NCBI RefSeq assembly: GCF_003201955.1 | Contig: NZ_QJJM01000001.1 | Location: forward strand, 248,001 to 312,000 | Length of the DNA: 64,000 nucleotides | Direction: 5' to 3' | Source of the DNA: Blastomonas natatoria | GTDB taxonomy: Bacteria > Pseudomonadota > Alphaproteobacteria > Sphingomonadales > Sphingomonadaceae | Shown: positions 48,122 to 57,718 of the stretch, one piece after another | Numbering within the stretch: position 1 is the first letter of the stretch | How the letters are laid out: every line of letters begins with the position of its first letter | Made by a program: the position numbers and the translations under genes | Notes under the pieces: generated by a model | Told to the model about the DNA's origin: nothing | Seen by the model: only the letters and a program-made list of their open reading frames with translations | The model's database searches: none

Positions 48122-48853
48122 ATGACCACCCCGCTTGTCCGCGCTCTTCCTCTGGCGATCCTCGCCGCTGCGGCGACCCCCGCCACGGCGGCTGTCGAGA
48201 TCACCCCCAGCGCCGGTGCCCCGGTCGTGGAACTCAGCGTCACCGAAACCGTGCTCGGCGCGCCGGATACCGCGACCTTCAGCACCGGCGTGACCAGCAA
48301 GGCGCCGACCGCCTCTGCGGCGCTGCGCCAGAATTCGGCGGACATGGACAAGGTCATCAAGCAGATCGTGGCATTGGGCATCAAGCGCGAGGACATTCAG
48401 ACCTCGGGGATCAACCTCAACATGGACTATGACTATGGCACCGATGGCCGCCAGCCGCGTTTCATCGGCTATCAGGTGACCAATACCGTGACAGTCAAGG
48501 TGCGCCAGGTCGATCGGCTGGGCGCGATCCTCGATTCGGTCGTCTCGCAGGGCGCGAACAACATCTCCGGCCCGTTCTTCAGCATCGACGATGACAGCGC
48601 GGCGCAGGCCGAAGCGCGCGACAAGGCGATGAAGCGCGCGCAGATGCAGGCGATGGATTATGCCCGGCGCATCGGCTTTACCGGGGTGCAGGTGCTCGCG
48701 GTTTCCGAAGCAACGTACAATGCCTCGCCCTTTGCCGGCGACATGAAAATGGCTCCGCGCGGCGTGGTGATGGCAGAAGCCGCGCCGCCGGTCGAGGGCG
48801 GCCAAGTGGGAACGAGCGTCACCGTCAACGTCACCTACCAGATGACGCGCTGA
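48122..48853 (+). CDS. Periplasmic SIMPL-domain (DUF541) protein
   Basis: 243 residues with a signal peptide (LPLAILAAAATPATAA) and a SIMPL domain. The repeated beta-alpha layout includes LSVTETVLGAPDTATFSTGV, IVALGIKREDIQTSGINLN and the C-terminal GTSVTVNVTYQM. SIMPL proteins such as YggE/Omp28/BP26 form ring-shaped envelope assemblies linked to oxidative stress. Single gene behind a repeat. Confidence 0.88.
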   Translation: MTTPLVRALPLAILAAAATPATAAVEITPSAGAPVVELSVTETVLGAPDTATFSTGVTSKAPTASAALRQNSADMDKVIKQIVALGIKREDIQTSGINLNMDYDYGTDGRQPRFIGYQVTNTVTVKVRQVDRLGAILDSVVSQGANNISGPFFSIDDDSAAQAEARDKAMKRAQMQAMDYARRIGFTGVQVLAVSEATYNASPFAGDMKMAPRGVVMAEAAPPVEGGQVGTSVTVNVTYQMTR

Positions 48854-48873
48854 CGATTTTCGCTCCGGTTCAA

Positions 48874-48905
48874 CCCGTCACCCCCGCGAACGCGGGAATG
48901 ACGGG
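48874..48905. repeat. Interspersed hairpin repeat, same family as 20715-20794
   Basis: CCCGTCACCCCCGCG-AA-CGCGGGAATGACGGG is a long imperfect inverted repeat sharing CGTCA, CCCGCG-AA-CGCGGGAAT with the copy at 20715. It may also terminate the SIMPL transcript. Confidence 0.75.
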
Positions 48906-49005
48906 GAAGGGCGCGCTGGAGGCTGCGAAGCTCTGGCCAAAGGCTGCACAAGGCGTTAGCGGGGTATTCAGCGGTTATTCAATGAAACCGGACTAGATAC
49001 GCATC

Positions 49006-49320
49006 ATGAACCTGCTTTCCTCAACCCTGTCCGCACTCGCCATGGCTGCGCTGGTCACTAGCGCGCCTCAGGCCGATGCGCTTGATGGCAAGCGCCGGGG
49101 CGAGCAGAGCGAGGCGCGCGAGCAGTTCATGGCGGGGCAGGTGAAGTCGCTGCGCGAGATCGAGGGGCGTATCCTTCCCCGGATGCGCGGCATGCAGTAT
49201 CTCGGCCCCGAATATGATGCCGGATCGCAAGTTTATCGGCTGAAGTTCCTCGATAATGGCCGTGTCATCTTTGTCGATGTCGATGCCCGTACCGGCGCCA
49301 TCCTGCGTCAGGCAGGCTGA
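49006..49320 (+). CDS. Exported PepSY-like small protein
   Basis: 104 residues: signal peptide (LLSSTLSALAMAALVTSAPQADA), a charged stretch, then a PepSY-like half-domain (SLREIEGRILPRMRGMQYLGPEYDAG...YRLKFLDNGRVIFVDVDARTGAILR). PepSY modules inhibit proteases or sense envelope state. It lies 114 bases before the response regulator and sensor kinase, so it probably belongs to the same regulatory circuit. The start is AT-rich upstream; no clear promoter. Confidence 0.83.
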   Translation: MNLLSSTLSALAMAALVTSAPQADALDGKRRGEQSEAREQFMAGQVKSLREIEGRILPRMRGMQYLGPEYDAGSQVYRLKFLDNGRVIFVDVDARTGAILRQAG

Positions 49321-49434
49321 TCCCTCACCCGGCGTCCTGTCTTGTAACCCTTGTTCATTTCCCCGATATGGGGAGCTTTCCATGATGGGCAGCGTCCGCC
49401 GCCCGGCATTGCACCCGTTTTCCAGGAGTTGCCC

Positions 49435-50112
49435 ATGCGCATTCTGATCGTCGAGGATGAACCCACCCTTGGCAAGCAGCTCAAGTCCACGCTCGAGGCG
49501 ACCGGCTATGCCGTCGACCTGTCCACGGACGGCGAGGATGGCCATTTCATGGGCTCGACCGAAGATTATGACGCGGTGATCCTCGATCTGGGCCTGCCCG
49601 AGATCGACGGGCTCACGGTGCTCGGAATGTGGCGCAAGGAAGGCCGCACCTTCCCGGTGCTGGTGCTGACCGCGCGCGACAGCTGGTCGGACAAGGTCGC
49701 CGGTTTGGACGCAGGCGCGGACGATTACCTCGCCAAGCCCTTCCAGACCGAAGAACTGATCGCCCGGCTGCGTGCGCTGATCCGCCGCGCCTCGGGCAAT
49801 GCCTCGAGCGAGCTGACCGCAGGCGATGTCCGGCTCGACACGCGATCGGGCAAGGTGTCGCTGAACGGCGAGCCGGTGAAGCTGACAGCGCAGGAATACA
49901 AGCTGCTGTCATATCTGCTCCACCACAAGGGCAAGGTGATCAGCCGGACCGAGCTGATCGAGCATATCTACGACCAGGATTTCGACCGCGATTCCAATAC
50001 GATCGAGGTATTCGTCACCCGTATTCGAAAGAAGCTGGGCCCCGATGTGATCACCACGATCCGCGGTCTGGGCTATAGCCTTGAAGACCCTGCCGAGCGT
50101 GCCGGCAACTGA
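49435..50112 (+). CDS. OmpR/PhoP-family response regulator
   Basis: 225 residues. Receiver at 1-120 with the acidic pocket EDE, phospho-acceptor Asp in VILDLGLPEIDG, Thr in VLTARD and Lys in YLAKPF. Winged-helix DNA-binding domain at about 130-220 (LTAQEYKLLSYLLHHKGKVISRTELIEHIY; VFVTRIRKKLG). AGGAG seven bases before ATG. Its end overlaps the kinase gene by about 30 bases. The PepSY protein upstream suggests an envelope-stress or metal-responsive circuit. Confidence 0.94.
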   Translation: MRILIVEDEPTLGKQLKSTLEATGYAVDLSTDGEDGHFMGSTEDYDAVILDLGLPEIDGLTVLGMWRKEGRTFPVLVLTARDSWSDKVAGLDAGADDYLAKPFQTEELIARLRALIRRASGNASSELTAGDVRLDTRSGKVSLNGEPVKLTAQEYKLLSYLLHHKGKVISRTELIEHIYDQDFDRDSNTIEVFVTRIRKKLGPDVITTIRGLGYSLEDPAERAGN

Positions 50113-51508
50113 CGCCGTTCAGCCGGGCGTGGAAGGCAAGGCCACTGCGTCCGCGCCGCTGCCCAATACAGGGTCGCTCAGCCGCCGCATGATCGGCATC
50201 GCGGCGGCATGGATCTTCGTGCTGCTGCTGAGTGGCGGCCTCGCGCTCGACCGCATTCTCACCAACACCATCACCACCAGTTTCGACGACCAGCTGGAAT
50301 ATGTGCTGACCGCGATGATCTCCTCGGCAGAGATCGGGCCGGACGGTGAGGTGTTCTTCAACCGTCCGCTCGGCGACCAGCGCTTTCTGGAGCCCAATAG
50401 CGGGCTGTACTGGCAGATCAGCGGGGCTGGCCATGCCGATTTCACCTCTCGCTCGCTCTGGGATCGTGCGCTGAAGATCGAGACCCAGCACAGCGATGCG
50501 CAGCCGCACATCTATGACAGCGACCAGTTTTCCGATCACGAACTGCGCATCATCGAACAGTCGATCTATCTGCCCGGGTCCAAGGTGCGCTGGCGCTTCA
50601 TGGTGGCGCAGTCGCGCGAGGAAATGGACCTCCAGCTGCGCGAGCTGCGCCAGACGCTCGGGTACAGCTTTGCGCTGTTGGCGCTCGGGCTGATCATCAT
50701 GGCCGGGCTGCAGACGCTGTACGGGCTGTGGCCGCTGCGCAAGGTACGCGAGGCGATCCAGGCGATGCGGACGGGCCGCATGGACCGGGTGCGCGATCCG
50801 ATGCCGATCGAGGTGATGCCGATGGTCGAGGAATTGAACGCCCTGCTCGAGCATAACGAGAAGCAGGCCGAAGAGGCGCGGCGGCATGCGGGCAATCTGG
50901 CGCATGCGCTCAAGACGCCGCTCACCGTCGTCATGAACAGCGCCACCGCGCGCGCCGATGATCTGGCCGATACCGTGATCCGCGAGGCGGCGGTGATGCG
51001 GCGGCAGGTTGACCATCATCTCGCCCGCGCCCGCGCCGTCGGACGGCGCGGCCAGGCGCTCGCCCGCGCGAACGTGTGGGAAAGCGCGCAGGCAGTCGAG
51101 CGCGCGGTGGTGCGACTCTACCCGCATGTCCGCTGCGATCTCGATGGCAGCAAGAGCGCCGAGGTCGCGATCGAGCGCCAGGATCTGGAAGAAATGCTCG
51201 GCAATCTGGTCGAGAATGCTGGCAAATATGGCGGCGGCAGCGTGTTCGTCACCATCGATCCCAAGGGCGCGGCGGACCCTAAACTGGTCGATATCTGGAT
51301 CGAGGATGACGGCACCGGCATTCCCGAAAGGGAGCGCGAGCGCATTTTCGATCGCGGCGCGCGGCTCGATACCGGAAAGCCGGGCACGGGCCTGGGTCTC
51401 GCCATCGTCCGCGATGTCGCGGAGATTTACGGCGGCAAGGTCGAACTGGATGAAAGCGAGGATCTGGGTGGGCTGCTGGTGCGGCTGCGCCTCCCGCGCG
51501 CAGCCTAG
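50081..51508 (+). CDS. Membrane sensor histidine kinase, partner of the preceding response regulator
   Basis: About 475 residues. Membrane segments at about 38-58 and 195-215 flank a periplasmic domain of about 135 residues. Then come a HAMP-like region, HisKA with His275 (GNLAHALKTPL), and HATPase (ENAGKYGG; DDGTGIPERERERIFDRGAR; GTGLGLAIV). The PhoQ-like order and the N-A-L-K-T-P box match the group. The only starts without loss of the first membrane helix are TTG 50081 or GTG 50099/50129. TTG overlaps the regulator, giving coupling, but no start has a good ribosome site. Confidence 0.9.
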   Translation: MKTLPSVPATDAVQPGVEGKATASAPLPNTGSLSRRMIGIAAAWIFVLLLSGGLALDRILTNTITTSFDDQLEYVLTAMISSAEIGPDGEVFFNRPLGDQRFLEPNSGLYWQISGAGHADFTSRSLWDRALKIETQHSDAQPHIYDSDQFSDHELRIIEQSIYLPGSKVRWRFMVAQSREEMDLQLRELRQTLGYSFALLALGLIIMAGLQTLYGLWPLRKVREAIQAMRTGRMDRVRDPMPIEVMPMVEELNALLEHNEKQAEEARRHAGNLAHALKTPLTVVMNSATARADDLADTVIREAAVMRRQVDHHLARARAVGRRGQALARANVWESAQAVERAVVRLYPHVRCDLDGSKSAEVAIERQDLEEMLGNLVENAGKYGGGSVFVTIDPKGAADPKLVDIWIEDDGTGIPERERERIFDRGARLDTGKPGTGLGLAIVRDVAEIYGGKVELDESEDLGGLLVRLRLPRAA

Positions 51509-51567
51509 ATTTCTGTTGTCGCATGATTTTTTGACAAAAACCGGTTCCCACTTTTTGTCATCATGCT

Positions 51568-52308
51568 TCAGCTGTAGGTCGCCCCCGCAAAATACAGCCC
51601 GTCCGGCGGGGCGTTATAGCCCAAAGCGGCGCGGTCGCGGGCTTCCAGCGCCGCCTTCAAGTCGTCGCCCGACCATTTGCCGCGCCCGACCAGCACCAGG
51701 CAGCCGACCATCGACCGCACCTGATGGTGCAGGAATGAGCGTGCGGCGGCGTGAATGTCGATCTCGTCGCCGTCGCGTATCACGTCGAGCCGATCGAGTG
51801 TCTTGACCGGGCTCGCCGCCTGGCAGTGGACCGAACGGAAGGTGGTGAAATCGTGATGGCCGACCAGATGCTGCGCGGCCTCGTGCATTGCGGGCACATC
51901 GAGCGGCGCGGACACCTGCCACGCCTTGCCGCGCTCCAATGTCAGCGGCGCGCGGCGGTTGGTGATGCGGTAGATGTACGAGCGCCCGGTGCAGCTGAAC
52001 CGTGCGTGCCAGTCATCGGGCACGATCTCGCAGGCGAGCACCGCGATGGGCTGGGGGCGGAGCTTTGCGTTCAACGCCTCCATCAGCCGGAAGGGATCGA
52101 ACGGCTTTTCGATATCGACATGCGCGCGCATCGCCAGGGCATGGACGCCGGCATCGGTGCGCCCGGCGGCGTGCATCACCGCCGCCTCACCGGTGATCGC
52201 CTGCACCGCCTCCTCGACATGCTGCTGCACGCTGGGGCCATGCGCCTGGCGCTGCAGCCCCATGAACGGGCCGCCGTCGAACTCCAGCGTCAGGGCAAAG
52301 CGGGTCAT
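51568..52308 (-). CDS. truA: tRNA pseudouridine(38-40) synthase TruA
   Basis: 246 residues: [18 protein letters not shown] opening, catalytic Asp in [12 protein letters not shown], and the second-half motifs HHDFTTFRS and [11 protein letters not shown]. It modifies U38-40 in the anticodon arm of several tRNAs. The ATG overlaps the fmt stop (ATGA), so fmt and truA form an operon, common in Alphaproteobacteria. Confidence 0.97.
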   Translation of the reverse strand: MTRFALTLEFDGGPFMGLQRQAHGPSVQQHVEEAVQAITGEAAVMHAAGRTDAGVHALAMRAHVDIEKPFDPFRLMEALNAKLRPQPIAVLACEIVPDDWHARFSCTGRSYIYRITNRRAPLTLERGKAWQVSAPLDVPAMHEAAQHLVGHHDFTTFRSVHCQAASPVKTLDRLDVIRDGDEIDIHAAARSFLHHQVRSMVGCLVLVGRGKWSGDDLKAALEARDRAALGYNAPPDGLYFAGATYS

Positions 52309-53210
52309 GCGATGACCATTCCCGCTGCGACCGGAAAGCCGCGCAGAAAGTCGTCCAGCGGCATGGCAGGGCGGCCTGCGCGCTGGATAACGCTGGGGCG
52401 GATCGCACCCTCGGCACAGGCGATGGTCAGCCTGTCGTCGAGAATGGTGCCGGGCTTTCCGCTGCTCTTCACGATGTCCGCTGCATGCACCCGCAGCCGC
52501 TCACTATCGAGCTCGAAAAACGCGCCTGGCATCGGATTGAACGCGCGCACCTGGCGCTCGACCTGTTCGGCGCTCTGCGAGACATCGAGCCGCGCCTCGG
52601 CCTTGTCGATCTTCGCCGCATAGGTCACGCCGTCCTCCGGCTGGACGACAGGCGGATAAGCAGCCAGATCGCCCAGCACCTGCACCATCAGCCGCGCGCC
52701 CATTTCGGCGATCTCTTCAGTGAGCGCACCGGCGGTCTTGCCCGCAACCGGCGTTTCGCCCTTGAGCAGCATCGGCCCGGTATCGAGCCCAGCTTCCATC
52801 TGCATGATCGTCACGCCCGTTACTGCATCATCCGCCAGAATCGCGCGCTGTACCGGCGCGGCACCGCGCCAGCGCGGGAGCAGCGATCCGTGAACGTTGA
52901 GACAGCCATGACGCGGCGCATCGAGCACCGCACGCGGCAGGATCAGGCCATAAGCGGCGACGACGCAGGCATCGAGGTCGAGCGCGGCAAAGGCCGCCTT
53001 CTCGTCTTCGCCCCTGAGCGAGACCGGCGTGCGCACTTCCAGCCCAAGCTGCTCGGCCAGCTGATGCACGGGCGAGGGGGTCAGCTTCTTGCCACGATGC
53101 GCCGGGCGGGGCGGCTGGCTGTACACGGCCGCAAGCTCGTGCCCGGCCTCGACCAGCGCGCGCAGGGCTGGCACGGCAAAATCGGGAGTTCCCATGAAGG
53201 CGAGGCGCAT
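52305..53210 (-). CDS. fmt: Methionyl-tRNA formyltransferase Fmt
   Basis: 301 residues: [22 protein letters not shown] opening, formyl-THF site [22 protein letters not shown] with the catalytic His, and MEAGLDTGP. The C-terminal OB-like domain binds tRNA. It formylates Met-tRNA for initiation. Divergent from recR with a 50-base gap; def is not next to it here. Confidence 0.97.
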   Translation of the reverse strand: MRLAFMGTPDFAVPALRALVEAGHELAAVYSQPPRPAHRGKKLTPSPVHQLAEQLGLEVRTPVSLRGEDEKAAFAALDLDACVVAAYGLILPRAVLDAPRHGCLNVHGSLLPRWRGAAPVQRAILADDAVTGVTIMQMEAGLDTGPMLLKGETPVAGKTAGALTEEIAEMGARLMVQVLGDLAAYPPVVQPEDGVTYAAKIDKAEARLDVSQSAEQVERQVRAFNPMPGAFFELDSERLRVHAADIVKSSGKPGTILDDRLTIACAEGAIRPSVIQRAGRPAMPLDDFLRGFPVAAGMVIA

Positions 53211-53260
53211 GACGGACTTTTCTTTTGCAGGGGGCGATGCGGCTCCGTAAAGCTCAGGCC

Positions 53261-53857
53261 ATGGCATCGCAAGAGATTGAGGACCTGGCCGCCGCGCTCG
53301 CCCGTCTGCCGGGCCTCGGCCCGCGTTCGGCGCGCCGCGCCGTTCTGTACCTGCTCAAGAAGCGCGAGAGCGCGTTCACCCCGCTGGTCGAGGCGATGGA
53401 GCGGGTGCGCGCGAACCTTTCCACCTGTGACATCTGCGGCAATGTCGATACGCAGAACCCGTGCGGCATCTGTACCGATCCGCGACGCGACCCGCGCAGC
53501 CTGTGCGTGGTGGAAGAGGTGTCAGACCTCTGGGCGCTCGATCGCTCGCGGCTGTTCGTCGGGCGTTATCATGTGCTGGGTGGTCGGCTGTCCGCGCTCG
53601 ACGGCATCGGTCCCGAGGATCTGGGCGTGGCCTCGCTCATTGCGCGGGTGGCGGAAGGGGGTATCGACGAGGTGGTGCTGGCGATGAACGCCACCTTGGA
53701 GGGGCAGACGACCGCGCATTATCTTGCCGAGCGGCTGGAGGGCTATCCGGTGCGGCTGACCCAGCTCGCCCAGGGGCTGCCGATGGGCGGGGAGCTGGAT
53801 TATCTCGACGAAGGAACCTTGGCTCAGGCGCTCAGGGCGCGAAAGCCGGTCATCTAG
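53261..53857 (+). CDS. recR: Recombination mediator RecR
   Basis: 198 residues: N-terminal helix-hairpin-helix ([19 protein letters not shown]), Cys4 zinc finger ([16 protein letters not shown]), Toprim domain ([16 protein letters not shown]...GIGPEDLGV) and C-terminal Walker-B-like region. It works with RecO and RecF to load RecA. dnaX and YbaB, its usual neighbours, are not present upstream. Confidence 0.97.
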   Translation: MASQEIEDLAAALARLPGLGPRSARRAVLYLLKKRESAFTPLVEAMERVRANLSTCDICGNVDTQNPCGICTDPRRDPRSLCVVEEVSDLWALDRSRLFVGRYHVLGGRLSALDGIGPEDLGVASLIARVAEGGIDEVVLAMNATLEGQTTAHYLAERLEGYPVRLTQLAQGLPMGGELDYLDEGTLAQALRARKPVI

Positions 53858-53908
53858 GCCTGTCTGGACGGCTGTCGCAGTCTCTCGCCGATCTTTCCGG
53901 CGACTGGC

Positions 53909-54310
53909 TCAGACCAGGCCCAGCCGGGCCAGCTCGCCCAGCATTTCGGCAGGCATGGCATCGGCCTCGTCCATCCCTTCGCCCAGATCGCGCGGCGCAT
54001 CCGCCTCTTCCAGATAGCGCCAGCCCTGATGGGCGCGGCGGGGAATCGACTGGACCGCGACCAGCCTGGGTTCGATGCGGATCCAGATGCGGCCCTGGCC
54101 ATTGTCCATGAAGCCGATCAGCGGGCTGCGGCCGACAATGGCGCGGTTGTGAATCCAGTAGAGCGAGCCGCCGACCATTTCCTCGTGCCGTTTGGGCAGA
54201 TAGCGCGTCGTCAGCCGCGCTTCGCCGAGCGGCGCATGACTTTCCAGCCACTGACGCAGCGAGCCCGCGCTGGTCGCGCCGAACGCGATCTTGGTCATGC
54301 TCAAGGGCAT
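53909..54310 (-). CDS. DUF1489 protein
   Basis: 133 residues of a family of unknown function nearly confined to Alphaproteobacteria. Conserved parts are SHAPLGEARLTTRYLPKRHEEMVGGSLYWIHNRAIVGRSPLIGF and GWRYLEEADAPRDL. ATG 54310 shares its A with the mgtE TGA (TGATG), so it is coupled to magnesium transport; a second ATG at 54298 is possible. The basic, His-containing core could bind nucleic acid; unknown. Confidence 0.85.
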   Translation of the reverse strand: MPLSMTKIAFGATSAGSLRQWLESHAPLGEARLTTRYLPKRHEEMVGGSLYWIHNRAIVGRSPLIGFMDNGQGRIWIRIEPRLVAVQSIPRRAHQGWRYLEEADAPRDLGEGMDEADAMPAEMLGELARLGLV

Positions 54311-55737
54311 CAGAGTGATACCAGTCCGCTGGCGACGGCGAGGCCGAGAAACGCCAGAAAGCCCATCGAATCAGTGGTCATAGTGACGAAGATCGAACTT
54401 GCCACGGCAGGGTCCTGATCGAATTTCTCCAGAACCACCGGAATAACCACACCCGCAAGCCCGGCGAGAAGGATGTTGGTCTGCATCGCCGCCGCGATCA
54501 CCAGTCCCAGATGGATATCATGGAACCACAGGGCCGTCGCCGTCCCAGCGATCAGCGCAATCGTCGCTCCGTTCATCAGCGCGATGCGCATTTCGCGCAG
54601 GATCGCGCGGCGGGTGTTTGATTCGGTCAGCTGGTTGGTGGCGAGCGCGCGCACCGTCACCGCCAGCGTCTGCGTACCCGCATTGCCGCCGACACCTGCG
54701 ACGATCGGCATCAGCACCGCCAATGCCACCATCTGCTCGATCGCACCGCCGAAAAAGCCGATGACGCTCGATGCAACCAGCGCGGTGCCGAGATTCGCGA
54801 TCAGCCAGCGCACGCGCGTCTTGTACGTCTCGCGGATCGGCTCGTTGATGTCGCCGTCGCCCGCACCCGACAGGCGGAAAATGTCCTCGCCAGCCTCTTC
54901 CTGAACGATATGGATGATGTCATCGACCGTGATCTGGCCCACCAGCCGGCCCGCGCCATCGACCACGGCGGCGGAAATCAGGGCGTACTTCTGGAAGCGC
55001 AGCGCGACTTCTTCCTGATCCATGTCGGTCGGAATCAGCGTCTGGTCGCGCTTCATCACATCGGTTAGCGCGATATGCCGCGGGGTCCGCAGGATCCAGC
55101 TCAACTGGCAGGTGCCGACCGGACGATGCTGCGGATCGACGATGAAGATTTCCCAGAATTCGGTGGTCAGATCGGCATGTTCACGCAGATAATCGATCAG
55201 CTGGCCGACATTCATGTGCTCCGGCACCGCGACCAGATCGCGCTGCATCAGACGGCCGGCCGATTCCTCGGGGAAGGAGAGCGCATCGACGATCGCCGCG
55301 CGATCCGCCGGTTCCAGTTCGGCGAGGACCGCGCGCTGGTCCTCCTCCTCCATCTCCTCGATGATCGCGACGGCATCGTCGGTCTCGAGCTGGCCCGCCA
55401 GTTCTGCCACCTGCGCGGCGGGCAGCGCATCGATCACGTCATCGCGGACATAATCGTTGAGCTCGGTGAGCACATCGGCGCCGAGCAGGTCGGTGATTGC
55501 GCGGGCAAGGGGGCCGCGATAGTCGCGCTCGACCAGCTCGAAAAGGTCGGCAATGTCGGCGGGATGGAGCGGCTCGACGAGATCGTAGGCCGCCTCGTCA
55601 TCGCCCGCGTCGAGTGCTTCGCAGACCTGATCGACGAAACCTGGCAGCAGGCGGTTGTCTTCGTCGAGACTGGTGCTCTGATCCGCAGCTTCGAGGACAT
55701 CCGGCTCGTGGAGCGGCGCGTCGGTCGGGTCGGTCAT
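54310..55737 (-). CDS. mgtE: Magnesium transporter MgtE
   Basis: 475 residues: MgtE_N superhelix at about 30-145 (LEPADRAAIVDALSFPEESAGRLM), tandem CBS domains at about 145-275 that sense Mg2+, and five membrane helices at about 310-475 with the pore motif GGNAGTQTL. It is a gated Mg2+ channel of the inner membrane. AAGGAG precedes ATG 55737. DUF1489 is coupled downstream. Confidence 0.96.
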   Translation of the reverse strand: MTDPTDAPLHEPDVLEAADQSTSLDEDNRLLPGFVDQVCEALDAGDDEAAYDLVEPLHPADIADLFELVERDYRGPLARAITDLLGADVLTELNDYVRDDVIDALPAAQVAELAGQLETDDAVAIIEEMEEEDQRAVLAELEPADRAAIVDALSFPEESAGRLMQRDLVAVPEHMNVGQLIDYLREHADLTTEFWEIFIVDPQHRPVGTCQLSWILRTPRHIALTDVMKRDQTLIPTDMDQEEVALRFQKYALISAAVVDGAGRLVGQITVDDIIHIVQEEAGEDIFRLSGAGDGDINEPIRETYKTRVRWLIANLGTALVASSVIGFFGGAIEQMVALAVLMPIVAGVGGNAGTQTLAVTVRALATNQLTESNTRRAILREMRIALMNGATIALIAGTATALWFHDIHLGLVIAAAMQTNILLAGLAGVVIPVVLEKFDQDPAVASSIFVTMTTDSMGFLAFLGLAVASGLVSL

Positions 55738-55916
55738 GGCCTGCTCCTTGATTGCGGGGTGGATGGGGAACGCGCGGGGACGCCGCAACGCTCCGCGTGT
55801 TTGGCCGTTCGCACCTGCAAAAGCAATCCCGATCCGGCGCGTCGGCCAAGGGGTGACATTCATGCCGGTCCCGCTATATCGGCGGCAGGATTTTCTCCGG
55901 CCAAGAAGGACATACC

Positions 55917-56369
55917 ATGACCGCCGAAACGCTTACCTTTCATATCCAGGATGGCGGCGACATCGTCATCAAGCTGCGCCCCGATCTTGCCCCCAACCAT
56001 GTCGAGCGGATTGTCGAACTGGCGCAGGAAGGCTTTTATGACGGCGTGAAGTTCCACCGCGTGATCGCCGGCTTCATGGCGCAGGGCGGCTGCCCCAATG
56101 GCACCGGCACCGGCGGCTCAAAGAAGCCCGACCTGAAACAGGAGTTCAACGACGAGCCGCATGTCGAGGGCGTGTGCTCGATGGCGCGCACGATGGACCC
56201 GAACAGCGCCAACAGCCAGTTCTTCATCTGCCTTGACGACGCGCGTTTCCTGGATCGCCAGTACACCGTCTGGGGCCAGGTGATCGAAGGCATGGAGCAT
56301 GTCCACGCGTTGCCCAAGGGCGAACCGCCCGCCAAGCCCGGCGTGATCGCCTCGGCGACGGTGGCTTGA
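55917..56369 (+). CDS. Cyclophilin-type peptidyl-prolyl cis-trans isomerase
   Basis: 150 residues of a minimal cytoplasmic cyclophilin: VKFHRVIAGFMAQGGCPNGTGTGG with the catalytic Arg, NSANSQFFICL, and a final YTVWGQVIEGMEHV. No signal peptide, unlike PpiA. It catalyses proline isomerisation in protein folding. Single gene. Confidence 0.95.
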   Translation: MTAETLTFHIQDGGDIVIKLRPDLAPNHVERIVELAQEGFYDGVKFHRVIAGFMAQGGCPNGTGTGGSKKPDLKQEFNDEPHVEGVCSMARTMDPNSANSQFFICLDDARFLDRQYTVWGQVIEGMEHVHALPKGEPPAKPGVIASATVA

Positions 56370-56394
56370 GCGTAGCCTGACCCGCTAGCCTGTT

Positions 56395-56415
56395 CCCCTC
56401 CCTATTAGGGAGGGG
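56395..56415. terminator. Perfect 21-base palindrome between cyclophilin and LysR genes
   Basis: CCCCTCCCTA-T-TAGGGAGGGG lies 26 bases after the cyclophilin stop and 26 before the convergent LysR gene's end. It may be a terminator for both, though it has no T-run; it also resembles the arms of the repeat at 7834. Confidence 0.5.
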
Positions 56416-56440
56416 CATAGGTTGCTGCATCAAGCGACAA

Positions 56441-57325
56441 TCAGATATTAGCTTCCACCAGCCAGTCGTGGAACAAGCGTACGGCGCGTGTTTCTAGCGC
56501 GCGGGGCTTGCAGACGAACCAGTAGCTGTAAGGGCTTTCGACTCGGACATCGAACAGCTTGGCAAGCCGCGGATCACCCGATCGCGTCAGATGATCGTCG
56601 TGCATGATCGCGATGCCCAGACCTTGCGCAGCCGCCTCGAGCATCAGTGGACCGCTGTCGATATGATCGATCGACTGCGGGTGCAGGTCAGCAAGACCCA
56701 GTGCCTGTTTCCATGCATCGAACGAATGTGCCATCTCGTTATGCACCAGGATCGTCTGGCGGTTGAGCGTTGCGAGATCGGGACGGGGGCCGATGCTCTC
56801 GGCGAGTTCGCGCGAGGCGATGGCGTAGACATAATTGCGATCCAGCCGCACTGAATGGAGGGCGGGGTCGGGATGTTCGGCCAGGATGATCGCGGCGTCA
56901 AGCGTATCGCCCAGCCGCGCTTCGGCATGGCCTGACGTGTCCACGTCGATATGCAGCATGGGGTATAGCCGTCGCAGTTCGCCCAGGCGCGGTACGAGAC
57001 GCTGGCTGCCGAAAAGGGGAAGCATTCCCAGCCGGAGCCGGAGAACGCGGCTGTCATCCATATGCGCGGCAACCGCATCGGCCAGCGCGTCGATGGCCGG
57101 CGCCACGCTGGCATACAGCGCCTCGCCGGCCTCGTTGAGTTTCAGCTGCTGGTTGTGGCGCTTGAACAGCTTCTTGCCGACAAAGTCCTCAAGCCCGCCG
57201 ATGCGCCGCGACAGCGCGGAGGGGGAAAGCGCAAGCTCGCTTGCCGCGGCCTTGGCAGAGCCCAGCCGCGCGACGCGCAAAAAGGCTTCAAGGGATCGCA
57301 GGGGAGGAAGACGTCGCATGGCCAT
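56441..57325 (-). CDS. LysR-family regulator, GcvA-like
   Basis: 294 residues: N-terminal RRLPPLRSLEAFLRVARLGSAKAAASELALSPSALSRRIGGLE, as in GcvA/BeC1-type LysR proteins, followed by an effector domain with AQGLGIAIMHD. No catabolic gene is next to it, so the target is not obvious; the candidate small RNA on the opposite strand upstream is a possibility. An alternative ATG lies two codons later. Confidence 0.9.
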   Translation of the reverse strand: MAMRRLPPLRSLEAFLRVARLGSAKAAASELALSPSALSRRIGGLEDFVGKKLFKRHNQQLKLNEAGEALYASVAPAIDALADAVAAHMDDSRVLRLRLGMLPLFGSQRLVPRLGELRRLYPMLHIDVDTSGHAEARLGDTLDAAIILAEHPDPALHSVRLDRNYVYAIASRELAESIGPRPDLATLNRQTILVHNEMAHSFDAWKQALGLADLHPQSIDHIDSGPLMLEAAAQGLGIAIMHDDHLTRSGDPRLAKLFDVRVESPYSYWFVCKPRALETRAVRLFHDWLVEANI

Positions 57326-57437
57326 GTGGCAACCATTATTGCAGTGCAGCGGGAATGTGCAATTGCAAATCGCGACAAACTACGGTTTTCCGGGACCAGG
57401 GTTGCGTTCTTTGCAACTCAAATCAATCATTTCGCAC

Positions 57438-57466
57438 TTGCACAAAAACGGCATGTGACCCATATT
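57438..57466 (+). promoter_or_regulatory. Promoter of candidate small RNA
   Basis: TTGCAC, a 17-base spacer and CATATT. It reads toward a short structured unit ending in a strong terminator at 57534, and no protein gene lies between. Confidence 0.5.
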
Positions 57467-57471
57467 GATCA

Positions 57472-57534
57472 TGCCTTTCAGGCATCCTCTCCTAAAAACT
57501 TTATCGGGTCAGCCTTCGGGCTGGCCCTTTTTTT
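57472..57534 (+). ncRNA. Candidate small RNA of about 63 nt
   Basis: The unit comprises a first hairpin (ATGCCT-TTC-AGGCAT, 57471-57485), a single-stranded CCTCTCCTAAAAACTTTATC stretch and a terminator hairpin (GGGTCAGCC-TTCG-GGCTGGCCC) followed by seven T's. A UUCG tetraloop and U7 tail are typical of Hfq-bound small RNAs. The CCTCTCCT stretch could pair with Shine-Dalgarno sequences. There is no rightward gene within 1 kb upstream that needs this terminator. The rest of 57326-57718 shows no gene. Confidence 0.5.
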
Positions 57535-57718
57535 GTCCGGATGGCCTGTGGCGGCGGCTCTAACCCATACGGCAGGGGATAGCAAACCCTTTGAATCCCG
57601 GGCTATTTTCGCAATCGGACAGCAAATGAATTGCAAAGGATTGCGGCGTCCATGGGTAAGCGGTGTCATCCGCAGTGATTCGTCAGTTCGCAAAAAAAAT
57701 CGAATCGCCGTTCACTGA

